Source: CALKJU01 sp046349355 (GTDB lineage: Bacteria > Pseudomonadota > Alphaproteobacteria > Geminicoccales > Geminicoccaceae). Taken from it: a stretch of 64,000 nucleotides of DNA. A program made the translations under genes and the position numbers. The stretch covers positions 124,001-188,000 of the forward strand of contig JAXMCM010000017.1 in assembly GCA_046349355.1 (NCBI GenBank), written 5' to 3'. Under the pieces are notes generated by a model. The model worked only from the letters and a program-made list of their open reading frames with translations. It made no database searches and was not told the origin of the DNA. Each line of letters begins with the position of its first letter. The first letter of the stretch is position 1. This document shows positions 16,942 through 25,454 of the stretch, in pieces.

Positions 16942-19464
16942 ATGAGGCACGGGTTTGGTTGTGGCCTGGTCGCGGCGGCCCTGGTGGCCGGGGCCAGCCT
17001 GCTGGTGACGCCGGCCATGGCCCAGGAGGTGACCGGGACGCTGGGCTCGCCCAGCGCCACCATCACCATCCCGGGCGACGTGCTGCCGGCGCCGGCGCTG
17101 CCGTTCGGCGGCGAGATCGCGCCCAACGCCGCGCAGTCGACGCCGTGGTGGCAGCCGCGCATCGTGCCGCCCAAGGGCGCGCCGAACGTGCTGCTGATCA
17201 TGACCGACGATTCCGGCTACGGCGTGAGCAGCACCTTCGGCGGGGTGATCCCGACCCCGGCGCTCGACCGGATCGCCGCCAGCGGGCTGCGCTACACCAA
17301 CTTCAACTCGACGGCGCTGTGCTCGCCGACCCGGGCGGCGCTGATCACCGGCCGCAACCACCATGCCGTCGGCTTCGGCGTGATCTCCGAGCAGGCGACC
17401 GGCTATCCCGGCTACGACAGCATCATCGAGAGGGACAGCGCCACGATCGGGCGCATCCTCAAGGAGCACGGCTACGCGACGTCGTGGTTCGGCAAGGACC
17501 ACAACACGCCGGCGTTCCAGGCCAGCCAGGCCGGCCCGTTCGACCAGTGGCCGACCGGCATGGGCTTCGAGTACTTCTACGGGTTCGTCGGCGGCGACGC
17601 CAACCAGTGGGCGCCGAACCTGTTCCGCAACACCACGCCGATCTACCCGTTCGAGGGCAAGCCCGGCTGGAACCTGACCACGGCCATGGCCGACGAGGCC
17701 ATCGGCCACATGCGGATGCTGCACGAGACGCAGCCCGACAAGCCGTTCTTCGTCTACTACGTGCCGGGCGGCACCCACGCGCCGCACCATCCGACGCCGG
17801 AGTGGGTCAAGAAGATCGGCGACATGCATCTGTTCGACGACGGCTGGAACAAGCTGCGCGACACGATCTTCGCCAACCAGAAGAAGCTGGGCGTCATCCC
17901 GCAGAATGCCGAGCTGACGCCGTGGCCCGACGACCTGCTCAAGCGCTGGGAGCAGCTGTCGGCCGACGAGAAGAAGATGTTCGTCCGCCAGGCGGACATC
18001 TTCGGCGCCTATGTCGCCTACACCGACCATGAGATCGGCCGGGTGATCCAGGCGGTCGAGGACATGGGCGAGCTCGACGACACCCTGATCATCTACATCA
18101 ACGGCGACAACGGCACGAGTGCCGAGGGCTCGCCGATCGGCACGCCCAGCGAGGTCGCGGCGTTCAACGGCGTCGCCGTGCCGGTCGCCGATCAGCTGAA
18201 GTATTTCTACGACGCCTGGGGCACCGACCAGACCTACCCGCACATGTCGGTCGGCTGGACCTGGGCGTTCGACACGCCGTTCAAGTGGACCAAGCAGATC
18301 GCCTCGCACTTCGGCGGCACGCGGCAGGGCATGGCGATCTCCTGGCCCGGCCACATCGACGACGCCGGCGGCATCCGCAACCAGTTCCACCACATCATCG
18401 ACATCGTGCCGACGATCCTCGAGGCGACCGGCATCCGCGCCCCGAACATGGTCGACGGCATCGCCCAGAAGCCGATCGACGGCGTCAGCATGGCCTACAC
18501 CTTCGCCAAGGCCAACGCCGACGCCCCGTCGCACCGCGACACCCAGTACTTCGAGATGCTGGGCAATCGCGGCATCTACCATGACGGCTGGTACGCCAAC
18601 ACCGTACCGCTGAACCCGCCCTGGGACCTTGCCGGGGTCAGCAATCCCGACGTGCTCAACGCCTACACGTGGGAGCTCTACAACGTCGCCGAGGACTGGA
18701 CGCAGAACCGCGACCTGGCCGCGAGCAACCCCGCCAAGCTCAAGGAGATGCAGGACCTGTTCATGATCGAGGCGGCGCGCCACGACGTCTTCCCGCTCGA
18801 CAACTCGCTGGCGACGCGGCTGGTGACGCCGCGGCCGAGCGTCACCGCCGGGCGCGACACCTTCACCTACCGCGGCGTGCTCACCGGCACGCCCAACGGC
18901 GACGCCCCGAACCTGCTCAACAGCAGCTACACGATCACCGCCGACATCGAGGTGCCCGAGGGCGGCGGCAACGGCATCCTCGTCACCCATGGCGGCCGCT
19001 TCGCCGGCTACGGCTTCTACCTGCTCAAGGGCAAGCCGGTGTTCGTCTGGAACCTGCTCGACCTCGAGCGGCCGCGCTGGGCCGGCAGCGAGGCGCTGGC
19101 GCCGGGCAAGCACAGCCTCGAGTTCAGCTTCGCCTACCAGGGGCTCGGCGTCGGCACGCTGGCGTTCAACAACCTCAGCGGCATCGGCCAGGGCGGCGAG
19201 GGCGTGCTCAAGGTCGACGGCAAGGAGGTGGCGCGCCAGAGCATCCCGCACACCATCCCGCTGATCCTGCAGTGGGACGAGAACTTCGACGTCGGCGCCG
19301 ACACGCTGACCGGCGTCGACGATGCCGACTACCAGCCGCCGTTCGCCTTCGACGGCACGATCGACCAGCTGACGATCAAGATCGACCGGCCGCAGCTCAG
19401 CGCCGCCGACATCGAGAAGCTGCGCGCGGCGACGCCGGGCGCCAGCAACAAGACGAGCGAGTGA
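16942..19464 (+). CDS. arylsulfatase, exported
   Basis: 840 residues from ATG 16942, which has GGGAGCGAGG in front and is followed by a signal peptide ending TPAMAQ; a longer frame begins at 16894 but lacks a leader. The sulfatase domain opens with NVLLIMTDDSGYG (metal-binding Asp pair). The formylglycine motif is CSPTR with Cys127, and GRNHHAVGFG, IYINGDNGTSAEG and a C-terminal jelly-roll-like half (~580-830, with GGRFAGYGFYLLKGKP) follow. It hydrolyses sulfate esters once the Cys is oxidised; no maturing enzyme is in the window. The gene is followed after 2 bases by a barrel gene, so they are surely co-transcribed. The natural substrate is unknown. Confidence 0.93.
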   Translation: MRHGFGCGLVAAALVAGASLLVTPAMAQEVTGTLGSPSATITIPGDVLPAPALPFGGEIAPNAAQSTPWWQPRIVPPKGAPNVLLIMTDDSGYGVSSTFGGVIPTPALDRIAASGLRYTNFNSTALCSPTRAALITGRNHHAVGFGVISEQATGYPGYDSIIERDSATIGRILKEHGYATSWFGKDHNTPAFQASQAGPFDQWPTGMGFEYFYGFVGGDANQWAPNLFRNTTPIYPFEGKPGWNLTTAMADEAIGHMRMLHETQPDKPFFVYYVPGGTHAPHHPTPEWVKKIGDMHLFDDGWNKLRDTIFANQKKLGVIPQNAELTPWPDDLLKRWEQLSADEKKMFVRQADIFGAYVAYTDHEIGRVIQAVEDMGELDDTLIIYINGDNGTSAEGSPIGTPSEVAAFNGVAVPVADQLKYFYDAWGTDQTYPHMSVGWTWAFDTPFKWTKQIASHFGGTRQGMAISWPGHIDDAGGIRNQFHHIIDIVPTILEATGIRAPNMVDGIAQKPIDGVSMAYTFAKANADAPSHRDTQYFEMLGNRGIYHDGWYANTVPLNPPWDLAGVSNPDVLNAYTWELYNVAEDWTQNRDLAASNPAKLKEMQDLFMIEAARHDVFPLDNSLATRLVTPRPSVTAGRDTFTYRGVLTGTPNGDAPNLLNSSYTITADIEVPEGGGNGILVTHGGRFAGYGFYLLKGKPVFVWNLLDLERPRWAGSEALAPGKHSLEFSFAYQGLGVGTLAFNNLSGIGQGGEGVLKVDGKEVARQSIPHTIPLILQWDENFDVGADTLTGVDDADYQPPFAFDGTIDQLTIKIDRPQLSAADIEKLRAATPGASNKTSE

Positions 19465-19466
19465 GC

Positions 19467-20309
19467 ATGGCGCTGCGACGGGCAGGGGTGGCGGTGGCGG
19501 CCGTCCTTGCCGCCGGCGCGGCCCATGCCGCCGATCCCCCGCCGGCTGGCGGCAGCGACCTGGAACTGGCCAAGGCGGCGCAGAACCCGATCGCCAACCT
19601 GATCAGCCTGCCGCTGCAGAACAACTTCAACGTCGGCTACGGCGCCAAGGACGCGCCGGAGCCGAGCAGCACGCAGTACATCCTCAACATCCAGCCGGTG
19701 ATCCCGCTGACGCTGGGCGAGACCGGGTTCAACCTGATCACCCGGCCGATCCTGCCGATCCTGCGCCAGCCGGACCTGATCGAGGGCGGCGACACCTGGG
19801 GCAATGGCGACCTGCAGGTGCAGAGCTACCTGTCGCCGGCGGGCTCCAAGGAACTGGTCTGGGGCGTCGGCGGCGTGCTGCAGGCGCCGACGGCGAGCGA
19901 CGGCGAGAAGCTCGGCACCCAGAAATGGAGTGCCGGTCCGGCGGCGGTCGTGCTGAGCATGCCGGGCAAGTGGGTGTTCGGCGCGCTGGCGACGCAGCTG
20001 TGGTCGTTCGCCGGCGACAACGACCGCGAGGACATCAACCTCACGACCCTGCAACCGTTCGTGAACTACAACCTCGACGCCGGCTGGTACCTGACGACCT
20101 CGCCGATCGCCACCGCCAACTGGGAGGCCGACGGCAGCGACAACACCTGGACCGTGCCGGTGGGAGGCGGCGTCGGGCGACTGATCCGCGTCGGCAAGCT
20201 GCCGGTCAACCTGCAGGCCCAGGCGTTCTACAACGTGGTCAAGCCCGAGGACGATCCCACCGACGACTGGTCCCTGCGGCTGCAGGTCCAGTTCCTGTTC
20301 CCGAAGTGA
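19467..20309 (+). CDS. outer-membrane barrel of the neuromedin U/transporter-like family
   Basis: 280 residues with a signal peptide (VLAAGAAHA). The mature part begins LELAKAAQNPIANLISLPLQ, then NNFNVGYG and YILNIQPVIPLTLGETGF, the hallmark of a bacterial barrel family widely annotated as neuromedin U or transporter. The C-terminus LRLQVQFLFPK ends in strand-like hydrophobics. The ATG lies 2 bases after the sulfatase stop, so the two are translationally linked. The partnership suggests the barrel passes a sulfated substrate or its product, which is inference. The family has no proven function that I know of. Confidence 0.82.
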   Translation: MALRRAGVAVAAVLAAGAAHAADPPPAGGSDLELAKAAQNPIANLISLPLQNNFNVGYGAKDAPEPSSTQYILNIQPVIPLTLGETGFNLITRPILPILRQPDLIEGGDTWGNGDLQVQSYLSPAGSKELVWGVGGVLQAPTASDGEKLGTQKWSAGPAAVVLSMPGKWVFGALATQLWSFAGDNDREDINLTTLQPFVNYNLDAGWYLTTSPIATANWEADGSDNTWTVPVGGGVGRLIRVGKLPVNLQAQAFYNVVKPEDDPTDDWSLRLQVQFLFPK

Positions 20310-20317
20310 GGTTCCGC

Positions 20318-21856
20318 ATGATGTTCCGCTCGGCCATCCGGCTCGCGGCCCTGGCCGTCCTCGGCGCGGCAGCGCTGCCGGCGTCTGCGGTGCTGGCCCA
20401 GGCGCTGGACGGTCCCCCGGCGATGCCGGCGTTCAAGTTCTCGACGCCGATGCCGCCCGGCATCGCCTCGCCGGCGTCGGTCGAGACCCGCTTGGGCACG
20501 CTGACCTTCGACGGCGGTGTCCCGGATGCGGCCAGTGCCGGGAAGCTGCTGGACAATCTCGACTTCCAGCGGGCGGTGCAGGCCTACCTGCTGGCGTTGC
20601 CGGCGGTGAGCCAGGTGGCCAACCGCAACGCCATCCGCACGCTCGGCCCGACCAACACGGTGGTGCCGATCTTCGAGCAGTTGGTCGATTCCCGGTCGAT
20701 CTTCCTGACCGCCAACGACAACACCGTCTACAGCTGGACCTGGCTCGACCTCACCGCGGGCCCGCTGGTCCTCGAGGTGCCGCCCAAGGTCCTGGGCACG
20801 GTCAACGACCTCTGGTTCCGCTGGGTGATCGACGTCGGCATCACCGGCCCGGACCGTGGCGAGGGCGGCAAGTACCTGCTGCTGCCGCCCGGCTACGCCG
20901 GCGAGGTGCCGGATGGGTTCGAGGTCGTGCGGTCGCCGACCTTCAACCTGTGGGTGCCGTGGCGCAGCTTCCTCGTCGACGGCGATCCGCGGCCGGGGGT
21001 CGAGCTGGTCAAGGCCCACACCCGCATCTACCCGCTCGGAAAGGAGGCCAGCACGCCGGCGCCGACCTTCGTCGACCTGAGCGGCAAGCCCTTCAACACG
21101 GTCGGGCCCGCCGACGCCACGTTCTGGGACCTCCTGAACCAGGCCGTGCAGGAGGAGCCGGCGAGCTCGCTCGACCCGGTGAGCCTCGGCTACTTCGCGG
21201 CGATCGGCATCGAGCATGGCAAGCCGTTTGCCCCGGATGCGCGGATGAAGGCGATCCTCGCCGAGGCCGCGGCCGTCGGCGACGCCACCGCGCGGGCGGT
21301 CTCCTTCAACTTTCGGCAGGCGGACGGCTACTACTACAAGGACAGCGCCTGGCAGCTGCCGTTCGTCGGCGGCTACCGGTTCGAGAGCCAGCCGGGCGTG
21401 CTGAACCTCGACGGCTACATCTTCTACTACTTCATGGCGACGGGCGTGACCCCGGCCATGGAGGAGAAGATGGTCGGGCGTGGCTCGCAATATGCCTGGG
21501 CCGCCCGCGATTCCGCCGGCCAGCCGCTCGACGGCGGCAAGGCCTACCGGCTGCACCTGCCGGCGAACGTCCCGGCCAAGGACTTCTGGTCGATCATCGT
21601 CTACAGCAACCAGACCCGGTCGATGCTGCAGACCGACGAGCCGCATCCGAGCGTCAGCAGCCAGGACAAGGGCCTGACGCCGAATGCCGACGGCTCGATC
21701 GACATCTGGTTCGGCCCGACCGCCCCGGCCGGCAAGGAGGGCAACTGGGTCCAGACCATCCCCGGCGAGGGCTGGAACACCATCCTGCGGCTCTATGGCC
21801 CGCTCGAACCGTGGTTCGCCAAGGCCTGGCGCCCCAGCGAGATCGAGCCCTTGTGA
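20318..21856 (+). CDS. DUF1254/DUF1214 periplasmic protein (second copy)
   Basis: 512 residues with a signal peptide (LAVLGAAALPASAVLAQ). The DUF1254 part contains FQRAVQAYLLALPAVSQ and ANDNTVYSWTWLDL; the DUF1214 part contains KAYRLHLPANVPAKDFWS and NADGSIDIWFGP. It differs from the copy at 12421 by a longer N-terminus and an asparagine-rich substitution of the RPNFDTLYS block (LTANDNTVYS), so it belongs to another subgroup. Start at ATG 20318, 8 bases after the barrel gene; a second ATG follows at once. Its place directly after the sulfatase-barrel pair suggests a shared pathway. Confidence 0.9.
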   Translation: MMFRSAIRLAALAVLGAAALPASAVLAQALDGPPAMPAFKFSTPMPPGIASPASVETRLGTLTFDGGVPDAASAGKLLDNLDFQRAVQAYLLALPAVSQVANRNAIRTLGPTNTVVPIFEQLVDSRSIFLTANDNTVYSWTWLDLTAGPLVLEVPPKVLGTVNDLWFRWVIDVGITGPDRGEGGKYLLLPPGYAGEVPDGFEVVRSPTFNLWVPWRSFLVDGDPRPGVELVKAHTRIYPLGKEASTPAPTFVDLSGKPFNTVGPADATFWDLLNQAVQEEPASSLDPVSLGYFAAIGIEHGKPFAPDARMKAILAEAAAVGDATARAVSFNFRQADGYYYKDSAWQLPFVGGYRFESQPGVLNLDGYIFYYFMATGVTPAMEEKMVGRGSQYAWAARDSAGQPLDGGKAYRLHLPANVPAKDFWSIIVYSNQTRSMLQTDEPHPSVSSQDKGLTPNADGSIDIWFGPTAPAGKEGNWVQTIPGEGWNTILRLYGPLEPWFAKAWRPSEIEPL

Positions 21857-21869
21857 CGCGACGAGGGAC

Positions 21870-22193
21870 ATGACGGTGACGAGAGATCGGGTCTTCCTTC
21901 CGGGGCTGGCGGCGCTGGCGCTGCTGGCCCTTGCCGGCTGCCAGCGGCAGCAGGACTATATGGCGCCGCCGCAGCCCGAGCTGGCGATGCCGGAGCCGCC
22001 CCCGGTGCCGGACCGGCGCGCCGAGGAGCTGACGGTGGCGCGGGCCTGCGCCGGCGACATCGAGCGGTTCTGTGCCGGGGTGCCGCCGCGGCGCGGCATG
22101 ATCAAGGCCTGCATGAAGGATCACGTGAGCGAGCTTTCGGCCGGCTGCTTCGATGCGGTGATGGGCGCCATCGCCGCGGAGCAGCCGGAGTGA
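21870..22193 (+). CDS. small Cys-rich repeat lipoprotein
   Basis: 107 residues. The lipobox LALAGC puts the lipidated residue at Cys24. The rest is a Pro-rich linker and one cysteine-rich repeat (ARACAGDIERFCAGVPPRRG, then MIKACMKDHV and AGCFDAVM), four cysteines spaced as in the Golgi/FGFR-type Cys-rich repeat family. Two disulfides are likely in the periplasm. A near-copy of the repeat follows in the next gene. GAGGGA precedes the ATG. Confidence 0.75.
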   Translation: MTVTRDRVFLPGLAALALLALAGCQRQQDYMAPPQPELAMPEPPPVPDRRAEELTVARACAGDIERFCAGVPPRRGMIKACMKDHVSELSAGCFDAVMGAIAAEQPE

Positions 22194-22216
22194 CCACGAG
22201 CGACGGAGAGCGGACG

Positions 22217-22459
22217 ATGCCGAGGATCGCGGCCCTGCTGCTGGGCGGGGCGATGCTGCTGGCGACAGCGCCGGCCTTTGCGCAGGAGGACCTGAGGATC
22301 GCGCGCGCCTGCGCCGCCGACATCGAGCGGCTGTGCGCCGGCGTGCCGCCGGGCGAGGGGCGGATCAAGGCCTGCATGAAGGCGCACATCCAGGAGGTGT
22401 CGGCGCCGTGCTTCGACGCGCTGCTGGGCGCCATCGCCGCGGAGAAGGAGCCCGGCTAG
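22217..22459 (+). CDS. small secreted Cys-rich repeat protein
   Basis: 80 residues from ATG 22217; an in-frame GTG at 22190 overlaps the preceding stop and adds a polar stretch before the leader, so it was rejected. A signal peptide (MLLATAPAFA) is followed by one Cys-rich repeat (ARACAADIERLCAGVPPGEG, IKACMKAHI, APCFDALLG) about 75% identical to that of the lipoprotein just upstream. The pair looks like a tandem duplication in which one copy kept a lipid anchor and the other is free in the periplasm. Confidence 0.75.
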   Translation: MPRIAALLLGGAMLLATAPAFAQEDLRIARACAADIERLCAGVPPGEGRIKACMKAHIQEVSAPCFDALLGAIAAEKEPG

Positions 22460-22473
22460 GGCGGGAGAGGGAC

Positions 22474-23298
22474 ATGGCAACGACTGGATGGAGCCTGCGC
22501 GGGGCGGTGCTGGCCGGGGTCCTGGGCCTCGGCCTCGCCGGTTGCGCCGCGACGGGCGAGACGGGCAGGGGCGACCCGGCGACCAACCCGCCGCCGCCGC
22601 AGCCGCGCTTCGCGCTGCCGGACAAGCCGGAGCTCGAGCCCAAGGCGGTCGAGCTGCTGAAGCAGATGAGCGCCAAGCTGGCGGCGGCCAAGACGCTGTC
22701 GTTCACCGCGGTGGCGTCCTACGACAGCCTGGCGCGCACCGGCCTGCCGCTGGCCTACATGACCGAGTCGGAGGTCACGCTGCAGCGGCCGGACAAGCTG
22801 CGGGTGATCACCCCGGCCGACGGGCCGGCGAGCGAGTTCTACTATGACGGCAAGACGGTGCTGGCCTACACGCCGAGCGCCGACCTCGTGGCCAAGGCGC
22901 AGGCGCCCGACACCATCGACGCGACCCTGCACGCGGCCTACGCCAACGCCGCCATCTACTTCCCGTTCACCGACGTGATCGTGTCCGACCCGTGGCGCGA
23001 TCTCGCCGACGAGCTGAAGCTGGCCTTCTTCGTCGGCCAGTCGAAGGTCGAGGCCGGCATCACCACCGACATCGTGGTGATCGCCGACAACGACGCCCAG
23101 GCGCAGATCTGGATCGGGGCGGAGGACCACTTGCCGCGCCGCATCCAGGCCTACTTCTTCAGCGAAGGCGGCCATTTCCGGCACGACGTCAGCTTCAGCG
23201 ACTGGAAGCTGAACGCGCCGGTCGATCCCGGCAGCTTCACCTCGGCCAAGGCGGCGGCGGCCAAGCAGATCCCGTTCGCCCCGCCCGGCACCAACTGA
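22474..23298 (+). CDS. DUF2092 lipoprotein
   Basis: 274 residues, lipobox GLAGC with Cys24. After a Pro-rich linker the DUF2092 domain starts: VELLKQMSAKLAAAKTLSF, EVTLQRPDKLRVIT, FYYDGKTVLAYTP, then WIGAEDHLPRRIQAYFF and FSDWKLNAPVDPGSF. The pattern of consecutive beta strands resembles LolA/LolB-like half-barrels that carry lipid or hydrophobic ligands; that is an inference from strand order, not shown. GGGAGAGGG precedes the ATG. It is 14 bases after the Cys-rich gene and 16 before the repeat protein. Confidence 0.85.
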   Translation: MATTGWSLRGAVLAGVLGLGLAGCAATGETGRGDPATNPPPPQPRFALPDKPELEPKAVELLKQMSAKLAAAKTLSFTAVASYDSLARTGLPLAYMTESEVTLQRPDKLRVITPADGPASEFYYDGKTVLAYTPSADLVAKAQAPDTIDATLHAAYANAAIYFPFTDVIVSDPWRDLADELKLAFFVGQSKVEAGITTDIVVIADNDAQAQIWIGAEDHLPRRIQAYFFSEGGHFRHDVSFSDWKLNAPVDPGSFTSAKAAAAKQIPFAPPGTN

Positions 23299-23314
23299 GA
23301 CGAGGGAGACGCGG

Positions 23315-24205
23315 ATGCGCTTCGGACATTTCGCGCTGTTGGCGACGGCGGCGGCGGTGACCCTGCCGCAGCCGGCCGACGCCTGGATGCACTCGGGCTA
23401 CTACGGGCACGGCGGCGGCGACCGCCAGTCGTGGAACTATTCGGGCTATCGCGGCGGGTCGGTCTCCGGCGGCGACGGCTCGTGGAGCGGCACCGGCTTC
23501 CGCGGTGGCACCGCTTCGGGCGGTGACGGCTCGTGGAGTGCCAAGGGTGCCTATGGCGGCTCGGCCTCGGGCGGCGACGGCTCGTGGAGTGCCAAGGGCG
23601 GCGACGGTGGCACCGCCTCGGGCGGCGACGGCTCGTGGCACGCCAACGGCGCCTGGGGCGGCTCGGCCTCGGGTGGCGACGGCTCGTGGAGCGCGCACGG
23701 CGCCTATGGCGGCAGCGCCTCGGGCGGCGACGGCTCGTGGCATGCCCAGACCAGCTACGGTGCTACCGCCTATGGCGGCTACGACCACCCGACGACGGTC
23801 TACGGCGGCGAGCCGCACGCCTATTACGGCGGCTACTATGGCGGCTACCACCCGCCGACGACCGTCGACTACTACAACAACGGCTGCAACAACTGCGGCG
23901 GCTGGAGCGGCGGTGCGGTGGCCGCGGCCGGAGCGCTGGGCCTGGCGGCCGGTGCGGCCGTCGGTACCGCGGCGGCGGTCGGCGAGGCCCAGGGCAACGC
24001 CAACGCCTATGCCGCCGGTGTGGCCGCCGGCGAGGCGGCATCGGCGCCGCCACCGGCTCCGGCGGTCTACACCGCGCTGCCGGCCAACTGCGCCTACAAG
24101 CCGGTCGGGACCGCCAACGACTTCAATTGCGGCAACGGCCTGTGGCTGCAGCCGGCCTACGGGGCGAACGGGCTCTACTACCGCCAGATCCCGCCGCCGG
24201 GCTGA
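23315..24205 (+). CDS. secreted protein with six 17-residue GGDGSW repeats
   Basis: 296 residues, signal peptide to PADA (~24). Residues ~49-150 hold six tandem 17-residue repeats built on ASGGDGSW followed by S or H, then a variable A/T, G and Y/F/W position and a GG end; the DNA repeat is 51 bases. A Tyr/Gly-rich bridge (YYGGYYGGYHPP) with two cysteines (NNGCNNCGG) follows, then a hydrophobic Ala/Gly segment (GALGLAAGAAVGTAAAVG) that could be a membrane hairpin, and a C-terminal domain with ALPANCAYK and GNGLWLQPAYG. GAGGGAG precedes the ATG. The repeats suggest a surface or matrix structural role; no activity can be named. Confidence 0.75.
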   Translation: MRFGHFALLATAAAVTLPQPADAWMHSGYYGHGGGDRQSWNYSGYRGGSVSGGDGSWSGTGFRGGTASGGDGSWSAKGAYGGSASGGDGSWSAKGGDGGTASGGDGSWHANGAWGGSASGGDGSWSAHGAYGGSASGGDGSWHAQTSYGATAYGGYDHPTTVYGGEPHAYYGGYYGGYHPPTTVDYYNNGCNNCGGWSGGAVAAAGALGLAAGAAVGTAAAVGEAQGNANAYAAGVAAGEAASAPPPAPAVYTALPANCAYKPVGTANDFNCGNGLWLQPAYGANGLYYRQIPPPG

Positions 24206-24279
24206 GCCGCGGCAGCGGCTGGCGGCGGCGGCCGATCCGGGCTAGCCAGCACGCCGGCCAGGCGGAGGAGGTGCGGACG

Positions 24280-24990
24280 GTGCGGCGGACACGCAGGCGG
24301 CTCATCGCGGGCCTGGTGCTGGCGGGTGGGCTCGCCGGGTGCAGCTGGCTGCCGGACTTCGGCGGCGGCGGCGGCGAGGCGGCGCCCGGACCACTGCCGC
24401 GGCCGCAGCTGGTGATCGTCCAGCGCTTCGCCACCGTCCCCGACGAGGTCCGCACCGATCCCGGCATGAGCCCGGGCCTCGTCGCCAGGCTCGGGGTGCG
24501 GGCGGCGGCCGCCGCCAACGCGGACGAGGCGCGCGACGCGCAGGCGTTCGCCGACGCGCTGGCCGACGCGCTGGTCCTGCAGATCGCCGACCTCGGTATC
24601 CGTGCGGAACGCGGCGCCATCCTGCCGGCCGGGACGGCGAGCGGCCTGATCGTGGCGGGGCAGCTGCTGTCCGCCGATGGCGGCGGCACGCCCGCGATCG
24701 GGCTCGGCGGCGGTCGCGGCAGCGTCACCGTGCTAGCCCAGGTCTACGCCGCGGGCGACGGCGTGCCCGAGCGCCTGGTCGAGGAGATCGAGGTCGACGC
24801 GCGGACCGGCCTGGCGCCGCTGGCCGGCGGCAGCGAGCCGCAGCGGACGCTGGCGGCGACCTCGCCGGGGGCGGCGCTGACCCTGCTGACGCCCGAGTTC
24901 GGCGACAGCGTCGCCGCCGATGCCGAGCGCGCCGCCGGCGGGATCGCGCGGCGGCTGGCGGCGCGGCTGGGCCCGGCGCCCGGGGGCTGA
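24280..24990 (+). CDS. DUF4410-like lipoprotein (second copy)
   Basis: 236 residues from GTG 24280, chosen because GGAGGAG ends nine bases upstream; the GTG at 24271 would leave no spacing. Lipobox GLAGC (Cys21). It shares LPRPQLVIVQRFAT, LVLQIADLGIRAERGA and GLIVAGQLLSADGG with the lipoprotein at 13888, including the placement of a glycine-rich LGGGRGSV motif and a closing EIEVDARTGLAP. The two are paralogues at opposite ends of the cluster. Function unknown. Confidence 0.75.
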   Translation: MRRTRRRLIAGLVLAGGLAGCSWLPDFGGGGGEAAPGPLPRPQLVIVQRFATVPDEVRTDPGMSPGLVARLGVRAAAAANADEARDAQAFADALADALVLQIADLGIRAERGAILPAGTASGLIVAGQLLSADGGGTPAIGLGGGRGSVTVLAQVYAAGDGVPERLVEEIEVDARTGLAPLAGGSEPQRTLAATSPGAALTLLTPEFGDSVAADAERAAGGIARRLAARLGPAPGG

Positions 24991-24995
24991 CGCCG

Positions 24996-25454
24996 GTGCT
25001 CGGATCCCCGGCCTGGCTCAGCGACTGGGTCGTCAGCGTGCCGCTGATCCTGCTGAACGTGCTGATCCACGTCGGCGGGCTCGCCTTCATGAACGAGCTG
25101 GTCATCCAGGCGCTGGAGCGCCGGCCGGCACGCCGCCACTTCATGCTGCAGTTCGGCCTCGTCGTCGGCGGCACGACGCTGCTGGCGGTGGTGCTGCACG
25201 CGCTGGGGGCGGTGCTCTGGGCGCTGGCCTTTCTCGGCCTCGGCCTGCTGCCGGACGAGCGCACGGCGATGCTCTACTCGATCAGCGCGATGACCACCTA
25301 CGGCCACCACGACATCTTCCTGCCCAATGACTGGCGGATGATGGGGGCGCTGGAATCGCTGACCGGCATGCTCCTGTTCGGGCTGACCACGGCCTTCCTG
25401 TTCGCCGTGATCCAGAAGGTCTGGCCGCTCGGCAGCCGGGGCCGGCACAGCTAG
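24996..25454 (+). CDS. small two-helix potassium-channel-like protein
   Basis: 152 residues from GTG 24996, five bases after the lipoprotein stop. An N-terminal helix (PLILLNVLIHVGGLAFM), a second (TTLLAVVLHALGAVLWALAF), a pore-loop-like segment and a final helix (LTGMLLFGLTTAFLFAVI) match the ion-channel (two-pore/KcsA-like) family. The selectivity position reads TTYGHHD (residues 100-106) where K channels have TVGYGD, so Gly-Tyr order and the second Gly are altered. Conductance and selectivity cannot be predicted. It is the last gene of the plus-strand cluster and its stop overlaps that of the cytochrome gene on the other strand. Confidence 0.7.
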   Translation: MLGSPAWLSDWVVSVPLILLNVLIHVGGLAFMNELVIQALERRPARRHFMLQFGLVVGGTTLLAVVLHALGAVLWALAFLGLGLLPDERTAMLYSISAMTTYGHHDIFLPNDWRMMGALESLTGMLLFGLTTAFLFAVIQKVWPLGSRGRHS

